A stretch of DNA of 64,000 nt, from assembly GCA_036583965.1 (NCBI GenBank), contig JAZBQD010000001.1, forward strand, positions 28,554,597 through 28,618,596. The letters run 5' to 3'. Position 1 is the first letter of the stretch. Each line of letters opens with the position of its first letter. Under the pieces are notes generated by a model, which had not been told where the DNA came from, ran no database searches, and saw only the letters and a program-made list of their open reading frames with translations. The position numbers were made by a program, and so were the translations under genes. This document shows positions 1-13,900 of the stretch, one piece after another. The DNA is from Prunella strophiata (taxonomy: Eukaryota; Chordata; Aves; Passeriformes; Prunellidae).

Positions 1-1379
1 GTGAAAACCTAAAGTCAAATGTTTCAGTGCTAACTTCCCAGGCAACTGCTTGCAAACAAGTTATGCAAACAACAGCACCTAAGACTGAAGTTCTCTCACA
101 ACAGCATAAAAACAGGGTTAATAGGAAACACTTCCTTGATGGCTTAATTAGACCTAGCCTAGCACAGCTGGACAGAAGCAGAAAGAACCCTGCAGAAACA
201 AAGTCATGGCCAACCATCCTGTACTACTCCGTGGGGCAAAATGCCAACAATTTCCTTGTAAATCTCTGAAGGCAGCAGTTGTCTATTCAGCAGAGACTCT
301 TCAATTATTCAAACATAAACCATGTTTTCATATTCATGTGGCCTCATCTGAATCTCACAAGGGAAAAAAAAATTACTGACAAATTAATTTGAGTCAGGTG
401 TCAGCCTAGTATCATACAGACAAAGATGGATGCATTAGAATTTCAGTATCAGTAAACAGAACATTATGAGATTAATTAAGAAAATCCCAAAATACTAAAT
501 GTTTAAAAAAAAAAAATCTACAGACCCATTCAAGCAAAGGCTTTTGTGCGAGGCAGCCTGATCCCACACGGGATCTCACATCTGAGATAGCAAATATTAC
601 TACAGTGTAATAATAATGAATTTCAGCTTGATGACAAAGAGTAAACTTTTTCAGGAAGGAGACCAAGAAATTACTGATATTATCTGCCCCACTGCCTGTT
701 TGAGGATGGTGTATTAAAAATAGGTATATAACACTAACTACTTTTTTATGCCATATATGGCATAAAAAATAAATTCTGCTGTTCTTCCAAAAAAATGATT
801 GTTCAAAGTCTTCTGTCATACAGAGAAAGACTTCAACTGTCAGTTAATTTAACAGGATTGAAACCATCTACCACCTCTTCTCTTCATTCAACTTAAGCCT
901 AACAATGTACCATGAAACCAAGCTGGCTGGACACAGGAAGATATTCCCAAAGGAAGCAAGTTACCCTGTCAGTGCTCACCCCACAGAAAATTACAGAGTA
1001 GCTACACACATTTGGGAAAGGTCTGATACTGTTTGCCCAGAAAGCTGCAGTGAGGGATCTGCTGACAGCCTCAGGGTGCCGAAACTGGCCAAGTAACACA
1101 AGATCTAGATGCAAGACTATTCTGAGGATCTGCTTAATAACCTAGTGAGAAGTGGAAAAAACTGAGATGCTTTCATGCAGGGGGAAATTATCTAAGCACA
1201 GGAGTGAGCTACTCTGATCAAAGATAAAAAATGTCCCAAACTCCTACCAAGTAACAGCTGATCTTCACACCTTTTATTAAAGATTTGCCAAGGGAAAAAT
1301 TTAGGTAATAGCTCAAAGTAAGGGATATATTTGGGGATATTCAGGGGAATTTTCTTCCACAGATGTCCACTAAGACAAA
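1..1379. other. Left flank, no gene recognised
   Basis: AT-rich single-copy sequence downstream of BMS1. Short open frames on both strands show no recognisable protein and no convincing splice-supported coding exon. Confidence 0.5.
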
Positions 1380-1399
1380 ACACAAAGAAACAATATTCT

Positions 1400-1685
1400 G
1401 TAATTTATTAAAATATTTTATTGCCTAGATAGAATATGCAGTATGCATAGAAATATACTGAAATACAAAGTCCTCCAGAATATTCCTGTATAAAACCACA
1501 ATTCATACTTCTAAACCTTATTTATATACAATACCAAATGTATTCAAGAGTGTGAGTAAGGTCATATTTGCATTTCTTTCTTCTCTTGAAAGCACATCTG
1601 GTGTAGTCCAAGGCCTTTTTGTTTCTTCAAGAGAAAATTGCACAGCTACCCTATTTCCTCATTTGGCCTGAAATCTGATGAAATT
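1400..1685 (-). terminator. BMS1: BMS1 3' UTR with poly(A) signals
   Basis: Two AATAAA hexamers on the minus strand (plus-strand TTTATT at 1417-1422 and 1404-1409) lie about 270 bp after the stop codon, so the mRNA probably ends around 1380-1400. This is inferred from the hexamers only. Confidence 0.6.
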
Positions 1686-1922
1686 TTACATACTCTTCTC
1701 TCCCTTACTAGATCCTTTCAAGCTTGACTTCTGCCTCTTTTTCTCCCTTTGTCCCAGTATGCGATAGACCTTTTTCTTAGCCTCCTTCTGCCTCTTGAAT
1801 TTTTGTTCATCCTCCTTCTGCTTAACTTTGAGATATTCTTTAAGCTGTTCCCGATGCTTTACTTTGGCTTTCTTTATCTTGTAATTATTCACTGTACTCA
1901 AAGCACTGAGTAGAGCTGATAT
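1686..1922 (-). CDS. BMS1: BMS1 last coding exon
   Basis: Acceptor gttctag|ATAT; stop TAA at 1686-1688. Starts [11 protein letters not shown] and runs into a Lys/Glu-rich helical tail ending [14 protein letters not shown], matching the basic C terminus of BMS1. Confidence 0.95.
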   Translation of the reverse strand: MSALLSALSTVNNYKIKKAKVKHREQLKEYLKVKQKEDEQKFKRQKEAKKKVYRILGQREKKRQKSSLKGSSKGEKSM

Positions 1923-4900
1923 CTAGAACAGAAAATAGACAATCAATATACATGCAGCTCAGTTTTGGTGAGCAAGAAACAGTGTAACCTCAACAAGCCA
2001 CATATAATGAAGCAGAGATTCAAGACAAAGTCCTAATTATCTCTGCACCTGTTACCCAATTTCTAAACTGGTTTAATTATTTATCCTGTTAGGAAGTTAA
2101 TCAAAGCTTTAGTTTTTGTGAACTCTGATTTTGGTTAGATAGCTTTTTAAAAGGCTATGCCTAATTGCTACTATAGAACACTTAAACTGCCGTTTGGATC
2201 TTCTTGCCTCTGCAAGCACTCTAATTCTCAATTTTGGAAGCAGAGTATTTGCTTCAAATCCTGTCTGTGTTAATAATGCATGGCAATGACAAGTCAAATA
2301 AAACACTGCAGCTGCCAATTTAAGTCACCCATAATATGAGAGCACTAAATCCAAGTGAAATACCTTGCAAGTGCTGTGACAAGGACAAAAGTCGTATTTA
2401 GGCTTCAGGTGACCTACTAGTCTAAAAAATAGACACCATCCACTCAGTGACAGTTCCATATACATACTGCGTGCCAAACAGGAACAAAACAAATTGCAAG
2501 TGATCATTTTTCACTAGGAACTATATATCTTTAGCATCAGCAGTAGATTAAAATGCCAAAACAATAGTTAGAAAAGCTTTAAACAACACATTTACCCTTC
2601 AGGAGTCCTTGTTTCAGAGTAAGTGATAATTACCTTCTTTTCATGAGGCTCCCTGATAACAGCTGGTCTCCACTGGTCTTTTGGAGTTTTGCCTTTCTTC
2701 TCAAGATTCTTAGGCTTGTTCTTAAAAGGCAGGGCCTTCTGCAGTGCTTTAGGAATGTGGAGCTTATTGAAGTGCCTCTTCTCCCTCACAATAGGCTAAA
2801 AGAATGAATACATAACATATATATAACACCCATGATCTTAAACAGCTTTTATTTAATTTTTCATTTTTCAGTGGGGAAAATACCTCACAAAACACCACAA
2901 ACCAAAATAGAAATACACACCCCTCAAAAAAACCCCAAACCAAACAAATCACAAAAAACACAAACCAAAAGTAAAAAGACAACATCCTCTGACATCCTTG
3001 GACTGAACTGTAAATGATATGTTCATCCCAATTACTACAGCAGAAGTCTCAGTAAGCTTCTGGAGAAGACTTCTACCCTGCAGTTACTTTATAAACTTTC
3101 ACTCACCCATAACAATCTACTCTCAACTGTTTTATTTCCATCTCATGCCAGGACTGTGCCTTGTAGATAAAAATTTGAAGTCACACATGCATGTGTGTGA
3201 ACATGTATTTATACTGCTCTCAGTTTGCACAGGTCTGAGACACACTGCAAATGTGACTGGTTTTAAAAAACAAAACAAAACAGAAATATACCTTATAGAG
3301 AGAATCCTTGTTTTGTTTCAGTTTGATGCCTCGTTCATACCTCAGCTGGCCTGTTGTCTTCATTCCACTCCAACTATCTTTCTCACCTGCTGGTTTCAGC
3401 AGGGATGTTACAGGGTTATAAAACGTTGGGATAGAAACAGGATACCAAGTCCTCACAAAAACAATATCTGAAAGAAAAGGGAATGTTACTTGGCTCTAAA
3501 AATATGAAATGTAGAGAGTTCATCACATCCACACTCTAAGCAAAGATGGCCTGAAAAGAACAGATACTACACCACATGCTAGCATTGTGTTTGGTATATA
3601 GACCACATGTCTTCAACTTGTGGTAAAAGCAATGCAAAACCCCATAAAGGCATGAACAGCACACATTCCTGAAGAGTAGGCAGCTGAATACCATCCTGTT
3701 CATCATTCATATTCAAGAAAAAGCAACAGAATTCATATATGTAGATGTACCTGTATAATGACTGACAAAACCAATTTTCTTTTCCTTTGCCTATTTTTGT
3801 TAAAGAACTAATTTGCTTTTATTTTGCACTATCCATGATTTTGGTGTGTTTAGGAAAACAGGTCATATAAACCCAAAGAAGTGTAAACTCATATTCTCAA
3901 TATCACAGTGACACTCAGCAAACACAAGAGATCCTCTGCACAATTTCCCCAAAAGGTTACAGAAAAAGCTTAACTGGAGTTACAATACCAGTCCTTGGAT
4001 CTCTCAGAAAAGTGTCCTTCTAGCACTTGTACCACTAAATTCAATTCATCATGTTCAAGGAAAAAGCCTGTGTAAAACACTAAAACCATGCTGTGTAAAG
4101 CATTAAAACACTTGATGATGCATGTCTTCAACTCAAGCTTTTTCATCTGCATACTATATGACTTCTGAGTGTAAGTGAAAGAAATCCAACATAAAATATC
4201 TTTCTTTTGAATTCCACTCTGCATCTCACAAGGTATTTCTTACTCCATGAATTCACATCTCAATTATCAGATCCCAGAATGCTGAGACACTGTGAAGAAG
4301 GATGAAAGTTGTGTGATAACTTACATGCAACGTGCAACTTACCACTCATCAGCAACTTGTCTTCAAATGTTGCTCTGAAAGCACCCACGGGGGCTCGGAG
4401 GGCCTTTTTGATCTGCCCCCGGATGCCGCTCACGCTGCGGATCGCTGCACCTTCAAACTTAGCCACTTCCAGCTGAGAGTTAAACATTCCCTGCAAATGT
4501 GGATTACCCACTGTCATTCAACATGCCAAGTCTCTCTCTGTGACCTATGCAGGCCACAGAAACAGAATTCCCACAAGTATATCTTATAAAGAAACAGGAG
4601 GAGCATAGCACTGTCTGTAGACTAAGAGTGTTGATCATACCAAAAACCCACTGAGCTGACTTTAGGTGAGCTACTGAAAGCAATCTATTTAGTCATATAT
4701 CACAGGCAAGGTTTCTAAGCATCAAATACATATATTTACATTTTCAAAACAGAATATATCTACAGAAGCTTTACAGTTCTCCTTTAAAGTAATTTGCTGG
4801 AACACAGGATACCTTAAAAGCAGCCAAGCTGCCCTAAGCTGCTAGCTCTTGAAGGTTTGTGCTTCTTTCATATATCATAAGAAAAGCAACAAAAATATCT

Positions 4901-7900
4901 GCCTATGCCTAGTGCAAACACGTGAGTGCTTCATTGCTGGGATCACTGCTTAGCTGCTTGCTGCCTCAAATGCAGAATAACCTAAGCTCTCCCTGAGCCT
5001 GAAAGCCCAGCTAAGCACAGTGGGAAGGTCAGTGAACACTCACTTCTGCAGCACTTCTTATCCCAAACATTTTTTTAACTGTAACTGAGAAATCTTAAGC
5101 ACTGCTAGAAGTCTCCTTTGACTCCAGAGCTGAAATTTAGTGGGATCAGACTGATACCTCCCAGGCACAGGTTTACATCCTCCAAAGGTGTCTGCCACTG
5201 CTAATCAGTGGGTTTTAGAAAGGAAGCAGGGGGTGGGAAGGAAAAAAAATCACACTGAATGTGAATCAGGATTTTTGTCTGGTTAACAATTATTCATACT
5301 CCTTGTAGTAACCAGTACTTTTAGAGATCACAAGGAAGGGAGCTCAAAAAACCACAGGCAGCTCCTGAGATCCAGAACAGCATTTAACAATAACTAAGAA
5401 CTTATGCCTCAGGAAAAACAATTCCAGGTTGCATTCCTTCCTAACATCAGTACATCTGGTTTTACAGTATACATACCTATGAACTTACCTTAATAAAACA
5501 AGTGTTCTTAAAAATTTTGAATGGAAAACCAGTTAGCTTTAATTTCTTTACAATAGTTATGGATTTATCCAAATCCAGCACAACTCCTGTGGCAGCAATC
5601 CGGAAGTCAGGCTGAAACATCAGATGTGAAAGACACTGCTGAATGTGCATTTCTCAAACAGTGAAGACACCATTTAGAATCACAGAATCATAAAACAGTT
5701 TGATTGGAAGGTCATCTAGATGACTTCTAAAGGTCATCTAGTCCCATCCCCCTGAAGTGAGCAGGGACATCTTCCAATAGATCAGGTTTCTCAGAGCCCC
5801 ATCCAGTCTGACTTAGTATTTCCAGGGACAGGGCATCCACAATCTCTCTCATCAACCTGTTCAGGTTTTACCACCATTGTTGTAAAAAACCTCCTCTTCA
5901 TATCTAGTCTAAATCAACCCTTTTAATTTAAAACCATTCCCCCATTGTCCTACCACAGCAGGCCCTGTTAAGTTTATCCTCATATTTCTTTTAAGCCCCA
6001 CCTTATGTACTGAAAGGCTGCAATGAGGTCTCCCCACAGCTTTCTCTTCTCCATGATGAACCCCAACTCTCTCACAGCCTTTCCTCCTGGGAGAGGTGCT
6101 CCATCCCTCCAGTCATCTTTGTGACTGTTCTCTGGACCTGCTCCAACAGGTCCCTATCCTTCCTGTGCTGAGGGCCCAAGGCTGGCTGTGGTACTCCAGC
6201 TGGGCTCTCACCAGAGCAGAGCAGAGGGGCAGAATCCCCTCCCTTGCTCTGCTGCTGGCACTGCCCTTGCTGCAGCCCAGCATGTGATTTGCTCTCTGGG
6301 CTCCAAGTTCACATGACCACAGCATGTCCAGCCTCTCGTCCACCAGAATGCCCAAGTCCTTCCCAGCAGGGGCTGCTCTCAATCCCTTCATTGCACAATC
6401 TGCACTGACACTGGGGGTGCCCCAGGTCTGGTGCAGGACCTTGCACTTGGCCTCGTTGAATCTTATGGGCTTCCCCCAGGACCACTTCTCAGGGTTCCCC
6501 TGGACAGCATTCCATTCCTCAGGCACATCAACCACTCAGCTTGGTGGTGCCTGCAAACTGCCTGTGTCACTGATGGTCAGTGCTGATCAAACAGTGCTGG
6601 TCCCAGTACAGACTGCTGAGGGACACCACTTGGCACCACTGCACATCAGGACACTGTGCTGTTGACTACCACACTCCAGATGTGCCCATTCAACCAACTC
6701 CTCCTATACCAAACACTCCACCCATTGAATAAATATCTTTCCAACTTAGAGAGAAGGATGTTGTGGGGCACCTGCACTCCACATTTCACTTTTAAGATTC
6801 AGAATTTCTAACCTTTACAGAAGTACTGCAGCATGAAAAATGCAGACTGACTAGTACAGACCAGTTAAGGTGCTGCTGACATAACATTCCTACCATTCAC
6901 TAATGAGATATCCAGAACTGCCATTCTAATTACCTTGGAAACAATCTAAAAGTCCTTGTGATCTACCTCACTGTGTTCTCTTTATGAAACTGAATCTTAC
7001 TCAGACAGAAAGTCTCAAAGGAGAAATGCTTTGTGCACTGCTCTAAGACACTGTATTATGCAAGGGACACATGATGAAAATAGCCTTTTCAAACATGTAA
7101 AAAGACAACTCTGCAATAGTACTTGAAGGCATATTTTAGGAAGGAGATAATCACCACTCTGATTACTGACAAGCTCATTACAATGCCATGCAAAGCTTTT
7201 GTTACAAATTGTCTGCAAACATGAACCTACCTTTGATTAACATATATCTAATAAATACTGCTTTAACACTATTTAAATTGTAATTATGGAATTGGCTTGG
7301 TTTTGAAGGGACCTCAAAGATCATCTCATTCCAACACCTCTGCCATGGGCACTTTCTACTAGACCAGGCTGCTCACAGCCCCATGCAACCTGGCCTTGAA
7401 TCCACAGCTTCTCTGGGCAGCCTGTGCCAGAGCCTCATCACCCTCACAGTAAACAATTTCTTCATTAAATTTGTTAAAAACAAACAAACAAAAATCCTCT
7501 CTATACAGTTTCCCACCTCAACATAATACATCTTTCAAAAGCTTGAGGCCAGCCACTTTCTTAGTTCCTACAACTACACTGCTTTATCATAATGTAAACC
7601 TTCTTCCCAAAATAGATACATTTTGCCCAATATCCATAGAAAGTATTAATCAACATTCTGTGGTAACAAACCTACCGTTGTGCCACTGACAGACTGCACT
7701 GCCAAAAATCCTGTCCCCTGAGGAGTGATGGGCCCTAAAAGAAAATTAAATTCAAAAATTTCTGACAAGTTTTACTACACAATATCTAGTCCCTATTTAA
7801 ATTCCAAAAGCTTAAAAATACATGACAAATATACTCAGTGAAGAAAACCAAAGTTTAAAAAACTCAAACTATTGCTCACATTTAAAGTCCCATAAAGGAA

Positions 7901-10900
7901 TGGTTAACTAGAAGTTACTTATACAAGGGCTGGGCCCATAATGTGTGCAAAGTCTATCTACACACAAATCAGGCTCCTCTTCGATACACTACAGCTTAGC
8001 AGAATGCTCAGAATTTGATTAAAAGCCAAGCAATTCACAAATCATTTCAACAATCCACAAACATTAGACAAGTGCCTGTTTTCCCATGGTGTTATTTCTT
8101 TGCTCCACAGGGAAATTTCAGAAGCTGCACTTCCTGGCACACCCCGCCAAGGCTGAGAGCTGCTCACCCCAGAAGGCCGCCCCGCAGTGCAGGTGCTGTG
8201 GTGTGTACTTGAGCAGCCGGTGCCGCCCGTTGTGGTCCTCCATGTAGAACATGGGGATGGTCTGGAAGCGCCGCCAGCCCAGAGACAGGATCAGGGGGTC
8301 GCGCGTCTTCAGGATCTTCTTGTACCACCGGTGCTTCTTCAGGCGCAGCTGGGGGAAGAGAAGGTGAGCCACGCTACTGCAGGATGGTGGCAACATCAGA
8401 ATCCTGTGACTCTGAAATTCAAGCCTTAATTTTTCAAAAATGATTGAAAGCAACTTCTATCTGCACTAGAATTTTTTATACACTAAGTTTTATCTTCAAA
8501 ACCACTAGGTTGACTGGGAAGATCAATCAGTATTTCACTCACTCTGAAGCCATGTGTGTAGTCATACAAGCAAGTATTATATTAGAAATACATCTATATA
8601 TGTGCTAGTAACTTTTCTGTAGTCACTTGTATATAGATCGTGAAGGTCAGAGTACAATTAATGTTTGCAATCACAGAATCACACCTTAGTCCTGAGACAC
8701 CTCTGCAGCTGAACATCAAACAACAGTAACCTTTTCCAGTTATCCAATTAAGCCTGTAAAGATCCAGAATCTGCTACTGCAGAATTACACTGTGTCAAAA
8801 GCAAATCCCCTATTCAGGAGACAAGGATGGAAGTTTCTCTCTGTGTTTACTGTATTTCAAGCACACAGAAAGCACTAATTCCAGACACTCTGAAGCACAT
8901 CTACATTGAGATAAAATGCACTCTACCCTTTGGCTACGTACCTGTACATAGCCGACATTTCCCTCGCTGTTGCCCAGACCCCCCAGGATGATGGGATAGT
9001 GAGGATCAAAGTTCAGCACAAATTCACAGGGCACATTCTCAATCTCTATTCGAACATACATCCCAGGCCTGAATCCCTCGTACTGCACCCTGGTCTCATC
9101 ATCCTGATCTTCAAATTCCGCTCGATTAAGCTATGTGACAAAAAGAAACGTGTTTCACAAAATTCAAGTGTTAACAACTTGTTCACAAAGGGCTGGTTCT
9201 ATTTAAAACATGCTAACATTTATATAAATCTTTTTGGGAAAGATCTAATAGGTTTTGTGACTTTCTTTTCAGAGGAAGTTCTCTACCACCAAAAAGCCCT
9301 TCCAATTTGAGATCCCAGTTGGGCCTGTTAGTCTACTTGAAAGACAGTACCCAAGAGAAGCAAATGGCTGAGTGACTTCTGATACACCTTTCACTGTGGT
9401 GACTTTGGATTTTAAAGATAAAACTGTCCAAAGTACTTTTTTTTTATTTAGGAGCCCAAGTACCTTTTGAAGTTAATGCCCTGATCTTTAAGGGGGTCAC
9501 TTCATGAGGATGCTGCACTCCCTGTCTTACTCAGCAGCTTAAAAATATTTTTGTGCATCCTCACACTGTACATCATCAAAAGCTCTTCTGTGCCATAGGA
9601 TAAGGAAGTAGATACTGTGCAAATATTTAAAAAGATATCCTTGTGAATAACAGGATCCTCACCCTCCTGTTCTAGCTCCTGATGTTTAGCTACCCATAAG
9701 ACACTGATTCTTTTACTGCAATGTCCTTCTTTACCCTTTAAGTGCTCTCACTGCATCAGCATACCAGAGCTCACATTATCCTTTGTGACAGAGGCTAATA
9801 CAAGCAGGTAAGGATTAATTTAACAACTATTTAGGGCAAAATTTTGTCAGAAGACAAGACAGTGAAGTTATTAACAATGTAGGCAGTGTTCTCCCAAGTC
9901 AGTGAAAGAAGGAAGCTACTTTTAAGCTTAAAAATTCTTATGTAAAAAAAACAAAGGCCTGGAACAAAACCAATACCTCACATTCTGGATACAGTTACAC
10001 TGAAGACTCCTACCACATGTACAGAGCAAAAGTCATTAATTATTTTTTCCTCAAAATAACTTCACAGTTGGATGAAAAAGACTGTCACAGAGAATTTACT
10101 CATCCATTAATAACACTGAAAAAAAATCATACTAAAAATAATACTGGGAAAATACATGACAGAAATTAATATGAGGAGGATTTTCACCTTCCTACACATA
10201 AAAGGATGCCTTCTGTTTAAAAACTTTTTAAGTAGTTGAATTTTAGATGATACATCCTGGCTTATTCAATGATTTAAAGTATGGTTAAATAATGCACTCA
10301 GTTTAAATTAGGCTTTCATTTGTTTGGCTTGTTTGCTTGTTTTCCTTTCCAGATAACAGAATCAAAAAGTGCAAGCATAAAAAAGCATGTATTTCCTTGT
10401 GTGTACTTTCTGAAATACCTCCTGAGCATCACCTGTGTCTCCAGGAAAAAATCTTTTGGGGACAAACTCTGTGGAGAATTTTTGAAAACATATAACCAGA
10501 TAAACTGTCAAATTAGCAGACTGTACCTGTGCTTGTTTATGCATTTCTTCTTTAAGATCATCAAAGTAGGTGGCATCCCCTTCATCATATTCTGCATCAA
10601 ACATTTCTTTAAGTTTTCTTTTCTTGTCCATGCGTTCCTTTTTCTTTTCCTCCTCCTCAGGGTTCTGGTTTGGACATTTTTTCATCTTCTTCCTCCTCTT
10701 CTTCACTTCCAGACTAATCAACAATAAGTTGTCAAACATGTAAAATGGTTCACTGAAAACAACCCATTCTGATCAACAGTTTGACAGATATTATTAAACA
10801 ATACCTTTCTAGATATGATTAAACAATACTTTCTTAAAGTGTCAATTATTAGACACTTGAAAAACATTTCCATTTTAGATAGAAACTAGTAAGCTATTCA

Positions 10901-13900
10901 TACAAAGAGACAACTTCAGCAAGGGCAAAAGATCTCATGATCTAATCATATTCCTTTTTCACTGACAAAACTTTTTTGACTGAAAATCATTTTAACATAG
11001 GGAAACAGACCCTAGAACCTGTTATTCTAGAGCTAATATAAGCATATATAATACAGGAGGAAAAAAAAGTAATTGTTGATAGCATTGAGCAGCACTGTGC
11101 TGGAAGCCTGGAAGCACTCTAGAGGCCAGGGAAAAGGAAGTTTGTTCACAGACCATTTGAAAACTGCCAAACTTATGCCATTACCCTCAATTTTATAATG
11201 AATGCAAAGCCATCAAGTTGCTCAGTCCAAAAAGAAATTGATTTTTCAGTTTGTACTGTCACAGACAACTACAGTTCTGTTTACTGGAAGATATCCAAGC
11301 CACAGCATAATATTGCTTCCACCAACCTCCTTTATGCAGATAAGAGGAATGAACTAGGAAACTGTGTCAAGTTTCCACTATTTGTTGTGTTTAAACAGAA
11401 TGCTATAATCTTCTGCATCAGAGGAGATGACATAGTACAAACAGTTATGATTACATTTGGTTTTAAAATACTTCTGCCCTGCCTCCAGATGCTCCAGCTC
11501 TTGATTAAGCCTGACACCTACTGTTAAGTAAGTGAGGTGACTTCTACATAATTAACTATAAACAAAAATTCAGTCTCAGGCTAAAAACATGCCACTCTAG
11601 ATAAAGTCAGTAGTAAACATAAATTTTCTTTCATGCTCCCACTGATTTCCTTCCTATTGATTCTATGAACACCAAATTTATTGCAGAGGACGCCTGTCAC
11701 TTGATAAGAAACACACACTTATTTTGCTAAAGAACATAAAAATGCAGATCAGACCTGCTCTCCTCCAGCAGCAGCCTTTCCTTTGTGCACAACCCCAGTT
11801 TCCAGATCTTCAAAATCTCCATACAGCTCTTCTGCAACAGTGAGCACCCAAGACATGTGAGCATTAGTTAACCATTCTGCTGTACTGCTGCACACCACCT
11901 CTCATGTGTTCAGTACTATGCACTTCTCAGTGCTGCTGTGGAGATTAGTTTCAGCCCAAATATTTTTGATTCCCATCAAGTTTTATACATTTGTTCTGCC
12001 CTCTCTACAGCTTCAGCTGAAAATTCCCAGCTAAACTCAACATGGCTCCTCCTTTACCCTTTCAACACCCTTATGATTTAAAAAATGTAAATGAAGTTTA
12101 GACACCCCAAAGGACTCCCACTACATTAGTTTGCACTCTAGTGACACAAGACACCAGCACAGCAATTGAGCTCCTATGTTTCATTTACAGAAGCCTGTTA
12201 AAGCACAATCATGAGGCATGTAAGATACAGCCACATTATTAAATCTTTTAAAGTATTTCCTAATTCAAAAAAAAAAAAAAATCAAACAAAACAAAAACAC
12301 CACCTCCAAAACATCTGAAGATAGATCTCACTTTTCAGCCAAATGTGAAAGGCAAGTTTGTCTTCCTAATAAACAGTAGTTTCTGTTTATTTCTACCATG
12401 ACTATCCAAAAGAATAAACCATATATGATGAATAGATAAACTCAGATATATAATTCAGAGCTGGCATGTCCAAGTGCTGAGACTAAGGGCTCCATTTTGT
12501 AATTTAAATTACATACTCTATTTTTCAGAAAGTAAATTTCCAGATTGTGGTATGTGCCTACTGTTTCTAAGAGACTGACAGTAGTATGTAATTATGTTAG
12601 TATCTATATAATAATTTATATAACAGTTTGAAAGAAAAACCTGCAAGTATAGCACTAAGGCACAATATTCTATATACATAACTAAAAAGTCATACTTTTG
12701 TTAAAAATCCTATATACAAGATTAATTTTTAGTGTTATACATACCATCTTCCTCCAACAGCTTTGCTGCATCTTTGTCATCCTCCCACTTTCCAGTAACA
12801 AAGCAGTCTCGAATACTGCTCATAACCTGCAAAATAAATGTCACTTGCCTTGCACAGCTGCAGCTTATCATCACCAGAAATGTTCCCCAAGACATTCCCC
12901 ACTCCCCCACCAGAGACATCACCTCAGAGACAATTCTCACATGCAGCTCCACATCAAGACACCATTTACCAAAACTGCACAATGCCTCCCCAAAAGCAGG
13001 ATTGTGAACCCAGTTTAATTCTTGCCCAAAGGTCTTTGCACTACCAAAATCTCCACCCTACACTGCATTTTTGCTTGGGTCTCCCCTGCTTTTTACTTTT
13101 TGGTAAATGAAGAACAAACTATTATTCACCAAGTATTTAAGTGAGATAAGCATTAAATTGATTTACTGTAACTTGCCACTCTTGTAAGAAGCAAACCTTG
13201 AATCTGTTACTTACAGTGACAGCAAGTGGCAGAATCTAAGACACTGTGGCTATGGCTCCCACAGGTCTGTTTCAGTGACAAGTCAGTCACACTTTATGAG
13301 ACACAGCCAGGACAGAACCAGGCAGGATATGCAGAAGCAATTATCCAATGGCATTACCTCTTCTAAATCCCAGTCTTGTGGCTTTTCCACCAGAAATTTG
13401 GAGCAGTCAAGAGCATCAGCCTTCTGTTTGGATGCTTTGTCTGGACGGCTGACACGAAACAAACCTCCAAGTTCATCATCTGCATCCTCACTCTCCTGGT
13501 CCTCATCCTCCACAGCTAAACCAAACACAGAGGCTGAGATGATTTCCCCCACAGTACATGCATGAAATTAATTAACCATCTCTCTCTCTCCTTATGTTTC
13601 CCAACAGCTGCAGGAGTTTGAGGAAATAAAAGAACCAAACTGGAATGGTTTTAAAACTTAAAAGCCTGAAGAAAAAGGTACACTGATCCAGTTGTTTTCA
13701 CAGCTGGAATTATATTAAGAAAACATTCGCCCAATGAGTAAACAGAGGATGCCTAGTTCAATATCACAAATTGGAACAATACCAAAATGATCTGTGAACA
13801 GGAAGGACATTAAGCTTGCCTGTAAATCAAGAATACCAGACTGGAGAATCTGTCAGAAAGTCTTCCCACACCCACACTGTGGAAGGTTTACAAAAGACAA

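Noticed and set aside
6113..6535. 140-codon minus-strand frame
   Set aside because: Remnant of CR1 reverse transcriptase; part of a truncated LINE, not a host gene.
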